A stretch of DNA of 64,000 nucleotides, taken from positions 208,530,254 through 208,594,253 of the forward strand of contig NC_061509.1 in the NCBI RefSeq assembly GCF_022539505.1, given 5' to 3'. The DNA comes from Lolium rigidum. Its lineage: Eukaryota > Streptophyta > Magnoliopsida > Poales > Poaceae. The notes under the pieces were generated by a model. It worked only from the letters and a program-made list of their open reading frames with translations. It searched no databases and was not told where the DNA came from. Position 1 is the stretch's first letter. Each line of letters opens with the position of its first letter. Below are positions 33,423 to 44,302 of the stretch, piece after piece. A program made the translations under genes and the position numbers.

Positions 33423-35735
33423 ATGTCGTCGGCAGCTTCGTCGACGCCGTCAGCATCACCAAGTTTAGGGAGTCCGATCCGATTCGGCTCCTATGAGTTC
33501 ACCCTGCACATCGATTCTTCTCGCTCGACTTTCTCGGGTCTACAAGGAAACATGGATATGACGTTGGGGAGCGTCCACTGCAACGTCAACGCGGAAGGAG
33601 TTCTTCGTTTGCTGGAACCATTCGCCCCCAGATCAGCAAGGAAATCGCCTCCATCGGTCGCATGATCGATCATGTCATCATCGATCGATCTTTCGGTTTG
33701 CCTAACAGACTCGACGAATTCATCCACGCCATCAACCCCTCAGTCGATGTCTTCGATGTCGGTTGGATCCGATAAACCCGTACCATCGGAGATGACCTCG
33801 TACTACTTCCTGAACTGCGACACCAGGCACGGGTTGGGATCGAGTGACACGCCGTTCATTTGCAGTGCCCGGTACTTGTCGGGAGAGGACAGTGTCGACA
33901 GTGTTATCAAAGAGGTCACCTGGAAAGCGGCGCGTCACCAAGTCTACGCCGCCAATTACGCAGGAAACGCAAGAAACGAGGGAGGAGGAGATCACTCCCC
34001 TCGCTCCAGCAGACGACACAACTTTAAAAACAGCGCTAGTAACAACAATAGCGACTACACCATCGCGGAGGAAGAATGGGCAGCAGCACGGGCAGCCGTA
34101 CTTAATAACACACCACTCCCCGCCGGAACTTCGGTTGGAACCCTCAATGCTTATCGCTCCATCTTGGAGAAAAATCGGGAGCGACTATCGAATGAGCAGG
34201 CCACCCTCGAAAGACGTCTGCTAGCGGCAGAATAATCTAGCGAACGATGAAGGGGCTCGCGAGGAAGCGCGTCCCGAAGCAGCCAAGGTGCAGGGAAGCA
34301 CCGGTCAAGGCTATCCAGACTTTTGGAAGACGATGCCAGAGAAATAACGTCAAACCTATCCAAGTCCTTCATGACTACGGACACTGCGGGTATGTTGAGG
34401 CCAAAAACAGTTGAAGGAGCAACTGCCAACCTCGCGGCGTACCTCATCAACCAACGACCCAAAGGTTCTATGGCTCAAGCTCATCGGGGAGCCCTGGAAA
34501 GCCTTGCAATCTTGGGAGACAATCTGGTTCCACGAAAGGAAAAGACCACGCTCCAAGCCAGTGGTTCGAAGCACCGTTCAAGAGACGCCCGAGACGAAAT
34601 TACCCAGAGCAGAGTCGACAAAGCTAGGCGACGGCAAGCCGCAAGGGAGGAATACGATAGCGACACCTCAGAAGAAAGCCAGGAGTACGACGGCGAGATG
34701 AGGGGAGCTGATTGCTTAAGCTACAAGATCCATGAGACAATGCCACCCAAAAGGTTCAAACCTACTCCTACTGATGCCGCTAAGTATGATGGGCAGCAGG
34801 AGCCGAGGTCTTGGATAGATGATTACTTGCAGACTGTGATCTTGCACAAAGGAAATCAGATAGCAGCAATGCAGTGTTTGCAACTTTACCTGAAAGATTC
34901 GGCACGGGCCTGGTTAAGAGGCCCGCCGAAGGGTTCCATCAAGTCGTGGGATGACCTGGTGGACGCTTTCGACACAAACTTCCAAGCAACATACAAGAGG
35001 CCTGTTGGGATCGATGAATTACGGCATTGCCAGCAGAAGCCGAAGGAGTCGATGCATGCATACATCGGGAGGTTCACTAAACTCCTGAATGCTGCTGAAG
35101 TTGTTTCCGTCGACAGAGCAATCGATGCCTTTAGCGATGGCATTCGACGTGAAACCTACATAGAGGAGCTTGGGCGCAAGAAGCCGAAGACTATAACAAA
35201 GTTAATGGAAATCGCCAACAGCTGGGCTGATGGCGAAGACAACGTACGCAGGCCTCGACAACGCAGTGACGACGAAGACGACGATCAGCCGAGACATGAT
35301 TCGGGTGGTCGAAGGGATCTTCGTAAGAAAAGGAAAGACCGCAGTTACGATGACAGCAACTTGGTAGCCGCGGGATATTCCGATCGACAAGATGATCGGT
35401 GTGATGACAGGTGAGACGATCGACAGGACGGCAATCGGAGTAACTCTGGAAACCGTGGCAACTACAAACCACGACCTCAGAGGACCCCTGAGTTACCCTT
35501 CGTTGAGAAGATAAACGCTCCCTGCTACTTGCACGCGTACATCGATCCTAAAGATAACAAGAAAAAGTCAAGCACCTGCTCAGAGACTGTCGACAGTTCA
35601 TCAAGATGCAGAAGCTCATCCAGCAGCAGCAACCAATCCCACCTCCACTTCCACCTCAGCACCAGGTCCAGCAAGTTCAGCCCCACAACTCTAACGAGTC
35701 CTTTCCACCAACACGTGGACAAATGAGTATGATTC
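33423..35735 (+). pseudogene. gag: gag of Tat element, several frameshifts and stops
   Basis: The likely start is ATG at 33423 (MSSAASSTPSAS). The longest open block, 34323-35414, holds the core Gag domain: PKRFKPTPTDAAKYDG, SWIDDYLQTVILHKGN, DSARAWLRGPPKGSI, FDTNFQATYKRPVG, ESMHAYIGRFTKLLN. An acidic and basic tail follows and then a TGA at 35412 (CGA to TGA type). After the stop, homology continues (ELPFVEKINAPCYLHAY, then a Q/P-rich linker). It lacks an obvious CCHC zinc knuckle. Gag forms the particle; this copy is not translatable throughout. Confidence 0.8.
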
Positions 35736-36426
35736 ACAGAACCGGTGTCTCGAGAAGGGAGATGAAGAAGCTCACCCAAGAAATCAACCTGGCGGAAAGC
35801 ATTATGGCTAATATTCCTGAATATATCGACTGGTCATCTCATAGCATTATGTTCAGTAGAGCGGATCACCCGATGACAATTCCAAAGCCAGGACACGCCG
35901 CCTTAGTAGTTTAGGCGCAAATCGGAGGGTTTAAGATGAGCAAAGTTTTCATGGACGGTGGAAGCGGATTAAACCTAATATTCCTCGACACGATCAAAAG
36001 CATGGGAATTACGACGAGGATGCTAGAAAAAACAGATACCTGTTTCCATGGGATTCTCTCCAACTTACCGGCGTACTCTCTTGGCAAAGTTTACCTGAAC
36101 GTCGTCTTTGGAAAACCCGACAACTTCAGGAAGGAAAAGATCGAGTTTGAAGTAGTAAACTGGGAATCACAGTACCATGCCATACTCGGAAGATCAGCTT
36201 ATGCCGAGTTCATGGCTGTGCCGCATTACGCATACCTCAAGCTGAAAATGCCTGGGAACAATGGAACAAACATCACAGTTTATGGAAGTTTCTCACGCTC
36301 GGATAATTGCGATCGCGAGTTTCATAGGATTGCTGCGAAGTTCGGGCTAAGAAAGGAAACTGTCGACTTCCCTTCAAAATCGTTAGCACTCGATAGTAAG
36401 GAAGATGAACGCGTCAAGAAAATAAA
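35736..36426 (+). pseudogene. Aspartic protease of Tat element, 3' end removed by insertion
   Basis: The protease flap side begins AQIGGFKMSKVF, just after an in-frame TAG at 35912. The active-site motif is DGGSGLNLIF; DGGS in place of the more usual D[ST]G is normal in this lineage. FEVVNWESQYHAILGRSAY marks the second half of the fold. The frame then runs to 36426, where the chromovirus LTR begins. Reverse transcriptase should follow but has been pushed out of the window. Confidence 0.75.
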
Positions 36427-38065
36427 TGTCAACACCCGGATTTTTAAGTACAGATGCCTATTATGTCATACACCGCAATCCCAGGAAGATTATTTTTGCG
36501 AGACATAAGCGTTGAATATCATAGAGTCATCATTCATTACAAACCATAGTCGTCTTATTACAATAGATCACATGATCCACACTTACAATAATAGTTGATC
36601 TAAGGATCAAAACACACACAACACATAGCGGAAGCGAAGTTGTAATAGTCCATCTAATCCACAGGCAACGCTTGACGTTAGAAGACGATCCTAGTTATCG
36701 TAGACGTCCCTCGTCCGATCATCCCGATCATTGCTGCTCCTCTTCATAGTCTGGCCATTTGAATAGCCCGGGACACAGCCGTGAGTACTTTAAAGTACTC
36801 GCAAACTAGTACTAGTGTAAGCATTATCAATTTTAGTAAAGGGGTGCTAAGCTCTAAGTTTATTTGCATAAAGCTAATTTTAGTTCATAAGCATTTAGTA
36901 AAAGACTCTTCATTTGCTAACTAACTCAAGTGGGAACATTAGTGTCATTCCCACAACTCTGTTGTGATCAAGTCAAGTCACCTTTCAATTCACCATTCAG
37001 TGTTAGAAAACATCTGACAACGGAACAGTATGGCCATCCAACCGTCCATAACCGCGGACACGGCTATTCAAATAGGTTTACACTCTGCAGAGGTTGTACA
37101 CTTGTGCCACAACTTTTGATTACATCCGGTAGGGATAACCCTGAATATATAATCATACTCAGTATGCGGATCATCAACCATAACCTTTCACTTACATATC
37201 CTAGTATAGGCACCTCTCCCCATGAGCTTGGCCTCCCAGTGAAGACAAACCGTCAGCCTGGGAACTGCACAGGGCTTGGGCCGGACATTCACCTCATTTC
37301 ACATCATTTCTCATTATTTCACTTTCACGGAGGCAGCCTCGGCATAACCCCTATGACGCTTGTTTAGAGGGAACCCATATTAAGATACATAAACTTCCAG
37401 TTAAGCCCTACCCATAATCAGGTATTGTGGGGGTACTTATAAAATTGGAATGGTATCGCATCCGAACCCAATCATCAGTTTTTATCAAATTCATCATGTC
37501 ATTCAATTCACATTCACCTTCAAAATCTTTCAATAGAATGACTCATCATTCCAATGTTTTCAAAGTCATTTCATTTCACATGTTCCCATCTAGAGTAGTC
37601 ACTTTTAGTTTTTAGCACTAGCAACTAGTCATGAGGGGTGCTAATTAGCTTGTATTGCTCTAGGCTAAATGTGATGCTCTTGTACTAATCCATATCTAGA
37701 CCAAGTGAATCATGAATCAAACATAAACTTTGATAAACCAAAGTCAAAAGCTTGTAAGGTAAAAACTTGGATTGGGATCATTAAGCATAAAGTAGTATGT
37801 AAGAGTGCCTTGCTCTAGGAGAGCTTTGCACTAACGTAGCTTGCAAGAGTTGTTATCACCAGATTTTGGCCAAATCAGGAGGTGGGCCGCGATCAGGATG
37901 GGCTTGGAAGATTACACGTGGAAGATCTCTGAAGCGGCCTTGCACGGAGAATTTGGGCTGGATTGCCCGTGTATCTTTAATTATAGTAGATTGTATCTAG
38001 ATTAAAAGTTAGAGTTTGTCTCGTGCACGGTGGGATTATTCCCACGTTAGAAAGTCCACTTGGAC

Positions 38066-38074
38066 TATAAATAT
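38066..38074 (+). promoter_or_regulatory. LTR TATA box
   Basis: TATAAATAT, repeated at 43985 in the 3' LTR and at 15257-15251 (minus) in the related copy. It sets the expected transcript start near 38095. Confidence 0.65.
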
Positions 38075-38179
38075 GTATCTAGGGTTTATGGAATAAACAA
38101 CAACCAACGTTCAACCACAAACAAATCTCGGCGCATCGCCAACCCCTTCGTCTCGAGGGTTTCTACCGGTAAGCACCAT

Positions 38180-38212
38180 GCTGCCTAGATCGCATCTTGC
38201 GATCTAGGCGGC
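38180..38212 (+). other. LTR hairpin 1 (5' LTR)
   Basis: GCTGCCTAGATCGCA, loop TCT, TGCGATCTAGGCGGC: a 15-bp stem with one T-G pair. The 3' LTR copy (44099-44131) has A in place of that G, making a perfect stem. Confidence 0.85.
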
Positions 38213-38349
38213 ATAAGCCTGCCCCGTTGTTCATGCGTTGCTCGTCTCGAAGCCTTTTTGATGGCGAGCAACGTAGTTATCTTAGATATGTTAGGGTTAG
38301 CATTGTTCTTCATATTACATGCTTTCGTAGTGCAACCCTTGCATGTCTA

Positions 38350-38383
38350 GCCGCCCTTACACCTATCTTAGGTGTAGGGCGGC
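38350..38383 (+). other. LTR hairpin 2 (5' LTR)
   Basis: GCCGCCCT pairs with AGGGCGGC, then one unpaired T, then ACACCT with AGGTGT around a five-base loop. The 3' LTR has the same hairpin at 44268-44302 with one extra G. Confidence 0.8.
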
Positions 38384-38733
38384 ACCCACTTGATCATAGT
38401 TTAGTAGATCTGATCCGTTACGGTTGCTCCTTGTTCATCAAGGATTAGTTTAACATCCGCAATAGTTAGGCCTTACAAAGGGTTGGAGGATCCAGCGGCG
38501 TGTAGGGTGGCGTTTGCTAGCCCTAGAAAGGATGTTCGGGGATCAACCTCGTGTTGGTTTTTAGGCCCTGTCTAGGATCGGCTTACGGTCACCGTGCGCG
38601 AGCGCGAGGCCCAATCGTGAGTAGGATGATCCGATTATGCGGTGAAAACCCTAAATTGTCGTAGATCTCATTAGCTTTACCTTGATCAAGCGGGACCACC
38701 ATATATTCGGACACCTCGTCGAATCATGGGTGG

Positions 38734-38752
38734 ATCGGCTCTTTGAGCCGAT
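38734..38752 (+). other. LTR palindrome ATCGGCTC/GAGCCGAT
   Basis: Perfect 8-bp arms around TTT. Present in all three family LTRs (38734, 44655 and 14570). Its arm contains GCCGAT, the motif enriched in the element's non-coding interior. Confidence 0.8.
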
Positions 38753-39016
38753 TCACGGGATAACTTGAGAGCCGATCGAGGCTCGTATTTAATGTTTACG
38801 TGTGTGCCCTGCGAGGAAACTAAGCGAGGCATCATCCACACCTTCCGACCAGGTATAGGTCGGGTGGCACGCCCTTGTGATAAACATCGGACGTGCGACC
38901 GGGGAGGCTTTGCGGGCCGTCGCTCCGAGGGGCTGGGGCCGGCCGCAGCCCTAGTTGTTCCCGGCTCTCTTGTGTTGCCCGTCTCTGCCCGCCGGGGGTT
39001 TCGACGTCAACACATT

Positions 39017-39034
39017 CCGGCACGCCCGGTGGGA
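39017..39034 (+). other. Primer-binding site candidate
   Basis: CCGGCACGCCCGGTGGGA follows the LTR end by four bases. Compared with the minus-strand copy the TGG is changed to CGG, which would weaken pairing with a tRNA CCA end. Confidence 0.5.
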
Positions 39035-39073
39035 CCACCTTCGACATCCGCAACATCGCCATCTACATCCGAG

Positions 39074-41839
39074 ATGGCGGAAGACGCTTCCGGTCACGTA
39101 CGAGGATCCGCTGATGAGCTCAAGAAGAAACATGACGAGATCAAGGCAACCCTCGAAGCCGAACTCATCGGCTCTTTCCACCGAACCCGCTCCCATGGCG
39201 TCGGGTGGAAGGGTTTCACACTGAAGGCGCACTCGATGGAGTGGACCTTTCCGCCCGTCGGAAGAACGCACCGGGTCGGCTGCGGCGGGAAATCAACTAC
39301 ATGGTGGCTCATTCGCTGCACCGCCACTGCGAGAGCCCGGTGAACACCTTGGAACGTGTCGCTCTGCGCGTCGTCAAGGAAATCATGAGCCACCGGTATT
39401 CTCCATCGGGACCGGCTGCGGGGACTTTCAAGGGAGAGATGCCGCTCCAGCCCCAGCCGTTCGCATGGGCGGCACCGGAACTGCCGAACTCATCGGCATA
39501 CGTTGTCTACAAGATTGGTGGTGATCCTAGTGACTACCAATTCCTACCTGAGGCACCCAAGGAGATACCGCACGGATACGCGTGCGCATACGTACTCGGA
39601 TCGCAATACCCGGGCACTCTCGAACCAGGCTGCAATCTCGGGGGCCTCGGAACGGCAGGAGGAACGTCGGGAGCCGATCTCGAGAAGCAATCGTGGCTAG
39701 CTAAGTACGCCACTCCGACAAACCTCCAGAGCCCAGCTCCTGCGGTTGGCTCAGAACCGGAAAAGCAAGCATGGCTGGTTAAGTATGCCACCCCGGCGAA
39801 TCTTCGGGGTTCGACACCTTCAGCCATCACGGCGGATCAGATTTGTGCAATTCGAAAGATCAGTTTGGCATGATGCCGAAAAGGAAGGCGTTCGGCTACA
39901 CCAAGCCGTACCCCAACGACTACGAACTGATCCCGCTACCACCCAAATATCGGCTCCCGGACTTCACAAAGTTTAGTGGATCAGATGGTTCCAGCTCCAT
40001 CGAGCATGTGAGCCGATACTTGGCACAGCTGGGCACGATCTCAGCGTCAGACGAGTTGCGCGTGAGGTTCTTTGCACAGTCCCTCACAGGATCGGCTTTC
40101 GGGTGGTACGCATCGCTGCCACCAAACTCCATTCGGACTTGGAAGCAGTTGGAAGAACAGTTCCATGAGCAGTATCACTCAGAGGCTTCCGATGTTGGTA
40201 TTGCCGATCCGGCGCAAGTACGACGAAGCGCGGGGAGACGGTGTCGAGAATACATCCGGCGCTTCGGGACCATTAGGAACCGATGCTTTTCGGCTCATAT
40301 AAATGAAAAAGAAGCGATCGAGTTGGCGGTGGTGGGTCTCTCATCATCGATTAAGGACGTGGCCTCCCAAGCGGACTACCCTTCATTGGCGTGCATGGTG
40401 CGAAGGCGTCGGCATATGAGCAGCGTCACCCGGATGTTTACCGGGACAAATTCAAGCGTGCGGTGACCCTGGTTGAGGCGGACGAGGATGAAGGTGCTGC
40501 GGGAGATCGAAGATCGCGGTGGCTGAATGGACTCGAGCGACGGGCCCCGTGACCTGCAAATGGGTGAAGCCACAAGGCCCTCCAAAAGGGTTCGACTTCG
40601 ACGTGACCAAGACGGAGCAGATTTTTGATCTCTTACTCACGGAGAAGCATATAAAGGTACCCGAAGGCCACAAGTTCCCCACGGTGCAAGAGCTGAACGG
40701 AAAGCCATACTGCAAATGGCATAACACGTTCTCCCACACCACCAACGACTGCAGGGTGTGGCGGCGGCGGATCCAAATGGCGATAGAAAATGGACGGTTG
40801 ATTTTTAACCGGTACGCCATGAAGGTCGACACACACCCTTTCCCCGCCGTTAACATGGTGGAGTATTCTTACCATGAAGGTTGCCAGCCGGGATCTTCGT
40901 TCAGCATCAACATGGTAGGATTTGGACACCACGGCGGCAAGGATGGAGATGAGGGCAAGCTGCTCTCATAGCAAAGATACGAGAGGAAGCCGCTCCACGC
41001 GATCGGCTCCGCCAAGATGGCAAGCGCTACGTAACGAGAGGGAGAAGTGAAGAACATAAGATATCAGCGACCTCTCTCGACCACCTCCTCAACAAGTATG
41101 TGGGTCGGTATGACCAACGCCGATGGTCCAGCAATGATGATGAAAGAGATCGTCGGCCGGAGAAGCCGGAAGACATCGTCGGCATAATCACGATGAGGAG
41201 GAACACGAGCGTTGTGCCAAGGAAAAGGCAAGGGAGCGAAACGACGAGGACGAGCACTTGGGATTGTCCCTTCTTCAGGCACTGCTGGGATTCAGGAATG
41301 AGCCGATTGCCAACAATCGGCAATTGCCCAGAATGCAACCAGAAGAAGAAGGAGGCAGCCAACGTGTCCGTGTTCGAGCGCCTAGGGCCTCTCCCGCCAC
41401 AGAGCAAACGAGCTGAGTCCCCTCGGTTGGAAGATCTCGAAGATTCAGAAGACGAGGGAGAAGAACAAGACAGGTATCACCGGCCAAGGTGGTGCCACGA
41501 TGGACTTAGCCGTTCCCGAAACGCGGGGTTCAACGATTGCGCGGGCTGGAAGAAGCCGAGAGGTTATACTTGCATACATTGAGGAAGGCAAGGCCTGATG
41601 CGGCTGCGAAGGTTCGGCGAACCCTGGATGAAGAGGGTCGTCCACGGAAAATGGAGTGGCGCCCCAAGCAAAGGAAAGCCGATGATGAAACATCGGCTGG
41701 CACGAACATGGTGCTCGTTCTTCCGACAAAGCTTAGCGCTCCACGATTACATGATGCACTCAAGGTGGACGACAGCAAGCGCACCAACATGATAAAGTCA
41801 GAGATTGGGCTGGTTTTATCTACCGGCCTGAACGAGTAG
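39074..41839 (+). pseudogene. gag: gag plus protease remnant, frameshifted
   Basis: The start ATG at 39074 begins MAEDASGHVRGSADELKKKH. The blocks are DEIKATLEAELIGSF (39120 on), MVAHSLHRHCESPVNTLERV (39301 on), EGMPL-type linker with two near-repeated LAKYATP units, then YELIPLPPKYRLPDF and SSSIEHVSRYLAQLGTISAS (39920-40060), CKWVKPQGPPKGFDFDV (40550), HTTNDCRVWRRRIQ (40735), and HCWDSGMSRLPTIGNCPEC (41280). At least four frame changes separate them. After the gag tail a short GLVLSTGLNE piece, which I associate with the end of protease in full-length relatives, shows that protease and everything after it is deleted. Confidence 0.85.
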
Positions 41840-43010
41840 CAAGAGCACGTCAATGAGCAAACGTGGCGAGGCTGATTCTTGTGATCGGCCCCAAAAATTA
41901 TACGAAGGGACATTACAAAACCTTCATCGAACAGGCAACGTGGAGGCCGATTCCAGCAATCGGCCAAAATTATCTTCACCATCCATTACTGCACTGGGTT
42001 CAACATGTTATCCAAAGAGCCGATACCATCAATTCTCTTGACAGAATCGGCTCGGGGGGGGCACCCAGGTGGATAAAACACGAGGATATGCAGTAGAAGT
42101 AGCTCATCCTTTGGGGATGGGTGTTGGAGTGTGGGGGGCCGACGCATAAGTCGGCCGTAAAAAAAAATTCATTAAAAAATTCGAAAATTTTTGAGCACAG
42201 CCGATGCAGCAGACATCGACTTAAGGATATAAAAGCCGATGCATGGCCATCGACTCAAGAGGATTAACTGTTACGATCAGAAGGTCGATGGAGCACGAAG
42301 GGAGATTTTAATGGAAGAACTCCTCAATAGAGTAGTTTAAGGGCTCGGATCCTCTCTTCAAGAACAATGCCAAGAGCAGCCTGGACGTGCAGATCAGGTC
42401 AAGGATGGATTGCATTAGATCCACCAAATGGAAAGGAGCCGATCTAGCCGGCAAGGTGCAGGAAGAACTGAAGAAGCTCGGGGGCAGCTCACCTTGAAGG
42501 CTCTGCTCTGGGAAGCCGATTTATGTTCGAATCGGCTGGTTCTGCATAAAAAGCTCCCTCAGACATGATCAAGCCCAGGTCCATACATCTAATTTGCGTA
42601 TCCTCGTCTCTGTTTTGCCTTGGCTGAGACTCGGGGGGCAAACAGGCCTGGTAGGTGCCCTATTTTTGAGAGCCGATTGGAGTTACCTCGGCTGTTACTG
42701 CATCATGATCTTCTCAGGGAGGAACTGGGAAGGAAAAGCCGTAGTCTGGTACGAGGTTTGGACCGTGCTGGTGCTGCAAGAAAAGGAAGAGAGCTGGTTT
42801 CTCAAATTAGCCGATGAACAGTCATCGGCTGCGGGACTGCAAAACGCCACGGTCGAGAAAAACAATAATAGCCCGATTCTTTACTATCGGTCTTGGTGTG
42901 GCAAGCGGGAGGATGGAAATTGGATTAATGAAAGGAGAAATTGGAAGAACAATTCTCATTAATTCAAAAGAGCGGCTTTACAAGAAGAGCCGATGGCTCT
43001 CAAAAGAGGG
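41840..43010 (+). other. Non-coding interior rich in GCCGAT
   Basis: No gene seen. GCCGAT or its complement occurs fourteen times between 41884 and 42994, on both strands. It replaces the position where pol would be. Confidence 0.7.
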
Positions 43011-43070
43011 ATCCGGTGCCTAGTGCTGCTGCTACCGCTAGTCCTACTCTACTAGTCGTCGTTGTCCTCA

Positions 43071-43487
43071 TCATCGCCGTCGTCGAGGTCGTCGGCGCTG
43101 CTCCCAGGAAGCTCCTCGCCGGCTGCTGCCCGGCCCGTCGGCTGGAGCTTCCTCCTCCTCCTCGTCATCATCATCATCCTCGCTATCCGCCCAGCTGCGA
43201 AAGCGCTTCGTTGGAAGATACCCAGCGGAGGAGGAGGAATCATCTTCCTCCTCCTCATCGTCTTCTTCCTCGTCGTCATCGTCGTCCTCGCTGTCCGCCC
43301 ACATGCGGGAGCGCTTCTTTGGCGGAAGCCTGGCGGAGGGGGAGGCCTTGGTCCTCTCCGCTTCTCCTCCTTTCTTCTCCTTGCCGGAGGAGATGGGGTT
43401 CGCCCCGGAGCGGGGATCGTCCTCTTCCTTGTTCTTCGGCGACGGTTGGAGAGAGAGGCCTGAAGCGGAGGAGGAAGAGGAAGACAT
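43071..43487 (-). CDS. Antisense acidic ORF in non-autonomous gypsy element
   Basis: An intact 138-codon frame starts at ATG 43487 (MSSSSSSASGLSLQPSPKNK). It contains two copies of one module: KKRSRMWADSEDDDDDEEE and TKRFRSWADSEDDDDDEEE, and ends in an arginine-rich tail. The frame is open further upstream to 43769. TATTTAT on the minus strand near 43565 could be its promoter. Basic patches beside long acidic runs suggest a nuclear or histone-binding type of protein, but that is speculation. No known family recognised. The simple repeats (GAC/GAG codons) also create long frames on the other strand, so translation is not certain. Confidence 0.45.
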   Translation of the reverse strand: MSSSSSSASGLSLQPSPKNKEEDDPRSGANPISSGKEKKGGEAERTKASPSARLPPKKRSRMWADSEDDDDDEEEDDEEEEDDSSSSAGYLPTKRFRSWADSEDDDDDEEEEEAPADGPGSSRRGASWEQRRRPRRRR

Positions 43488-44098
43488 GGCTGCAGGGGAG
43501 AAGGGTTTTTGGTTTGGTGAACAGAGCAGAGCAAGGGGATGGAGTGGTGAACCGTTTGGCACGAATAAATAAAGAGAGTGTAGTGGAGATTTAATGCCAT
43601 GACGGTTCTCGAGGACGTGATGCCGAAATTGACAATTCATACGAGAGAAGCCCGGGAGGCAAGGCGTAATGATGGAAGATTCTGCGGCGGTTCCGCTCTG
43701 CCACGACATGACCCGACGAAAGAAGAGCATAATGATTTTGGAAATGTCATTTCCAAAACCGAGGGGCATGTGTTATCACCGGATTTTGGCCAAATCGGGA
43801 GGTGGGCCGCGATCGGGATGGGCTTGGAAGATTACACGTGGAAGATCTCTGAAGCGGCCTTGCACGGAGAATTTGGGCTGGATTGCCCGTGTATCTTTAA
43901 TTATAGTAGATTGTATCTAGATTAAAAGTTAGAGTTTGTCTCGTGCATGGTGGGATTATTCCCACGTTAGAAAGTCCGCTGGACTATAAATATGTATCTA
44001 GGGTTTATGGAATAAACAACAACCAACGTTCAACCACAAACAAATCTCGGCGCATCGCCAACCCCTTCGTCTCGAGGGTTTCTACCGGTAAGCACCAT

Positions 44099-44131
44099 GC
44101 TGCCTAGATCGCATCTTGCGATCTAGGCAGC
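44099..44131 (+). other. LTR hairpin 1 (3' LTR)
   Basis: Perfect 15-bp stem GCTGCCTAGATCGCA/TGCGATCTAGGCAGC with loop TCT. Confidence 0.85.
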
Positions 44132-44267
44132 ACTAGCTTCCCCGTTGTTCATGCGTTGCTCGTCTTGAAGCCTTTTTGATGGCGAGCAACGTAGTTATCT
44201 TAGATATGTTAGGGTTAGCATTGTTCTTCATATTACATGCTTTCGTAGTGCAACCCTTGCATGTCTA

Positions 44268-44302
44268 GCCGCCCTTACACCTATCTTAGGTGTAGGGGCG
44301 GC
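44268..44302 (+). other. LTR hairpin 2 (3' LTR)
   Basis: Same structure as 38350-38383 with one additional G in the 3' arm. Confidence 0.75.

Larger units (their letters stand above)
32837..36426 (+). mobile_element. Tat-lineage gypsy retrotransposon, 5' part
   Basis: A 543-bp 5' LTR, a tRNA-Asp-type PBS, gag and the start of protease are present. It is cut at 36426 inside protease by the chromovirus LTR. It inserted in the Harbinger transposase gene; the five bases before it are GCAGG. The 3' remainder must lie beyond the right edge of the window. Confidence 0.85.
37851..39012 (+). repeat. 5' LTR of non-autonomous gypsy element (1162 bp)
   Basis: It begins TGTTATCACCAGATTTTGGC and ends TTTCGACGTCAACA. 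TATAAATAT at 38066-38074. Hairpins at 38180-38212 and 38350-38383 and the palindrome 38734-38752 all lie downstream of the TATA box. Confidence 0.92.

Noticed and set aside
43052..43600. Long plus- and minus-strand frames rich in S, P, L and R opposite the acidic ORF
   Set aside because: They are shadows of GAC/GAG repeat codons; only the frame with the repeated WADSEDDDDD module and an ATG start was kept.
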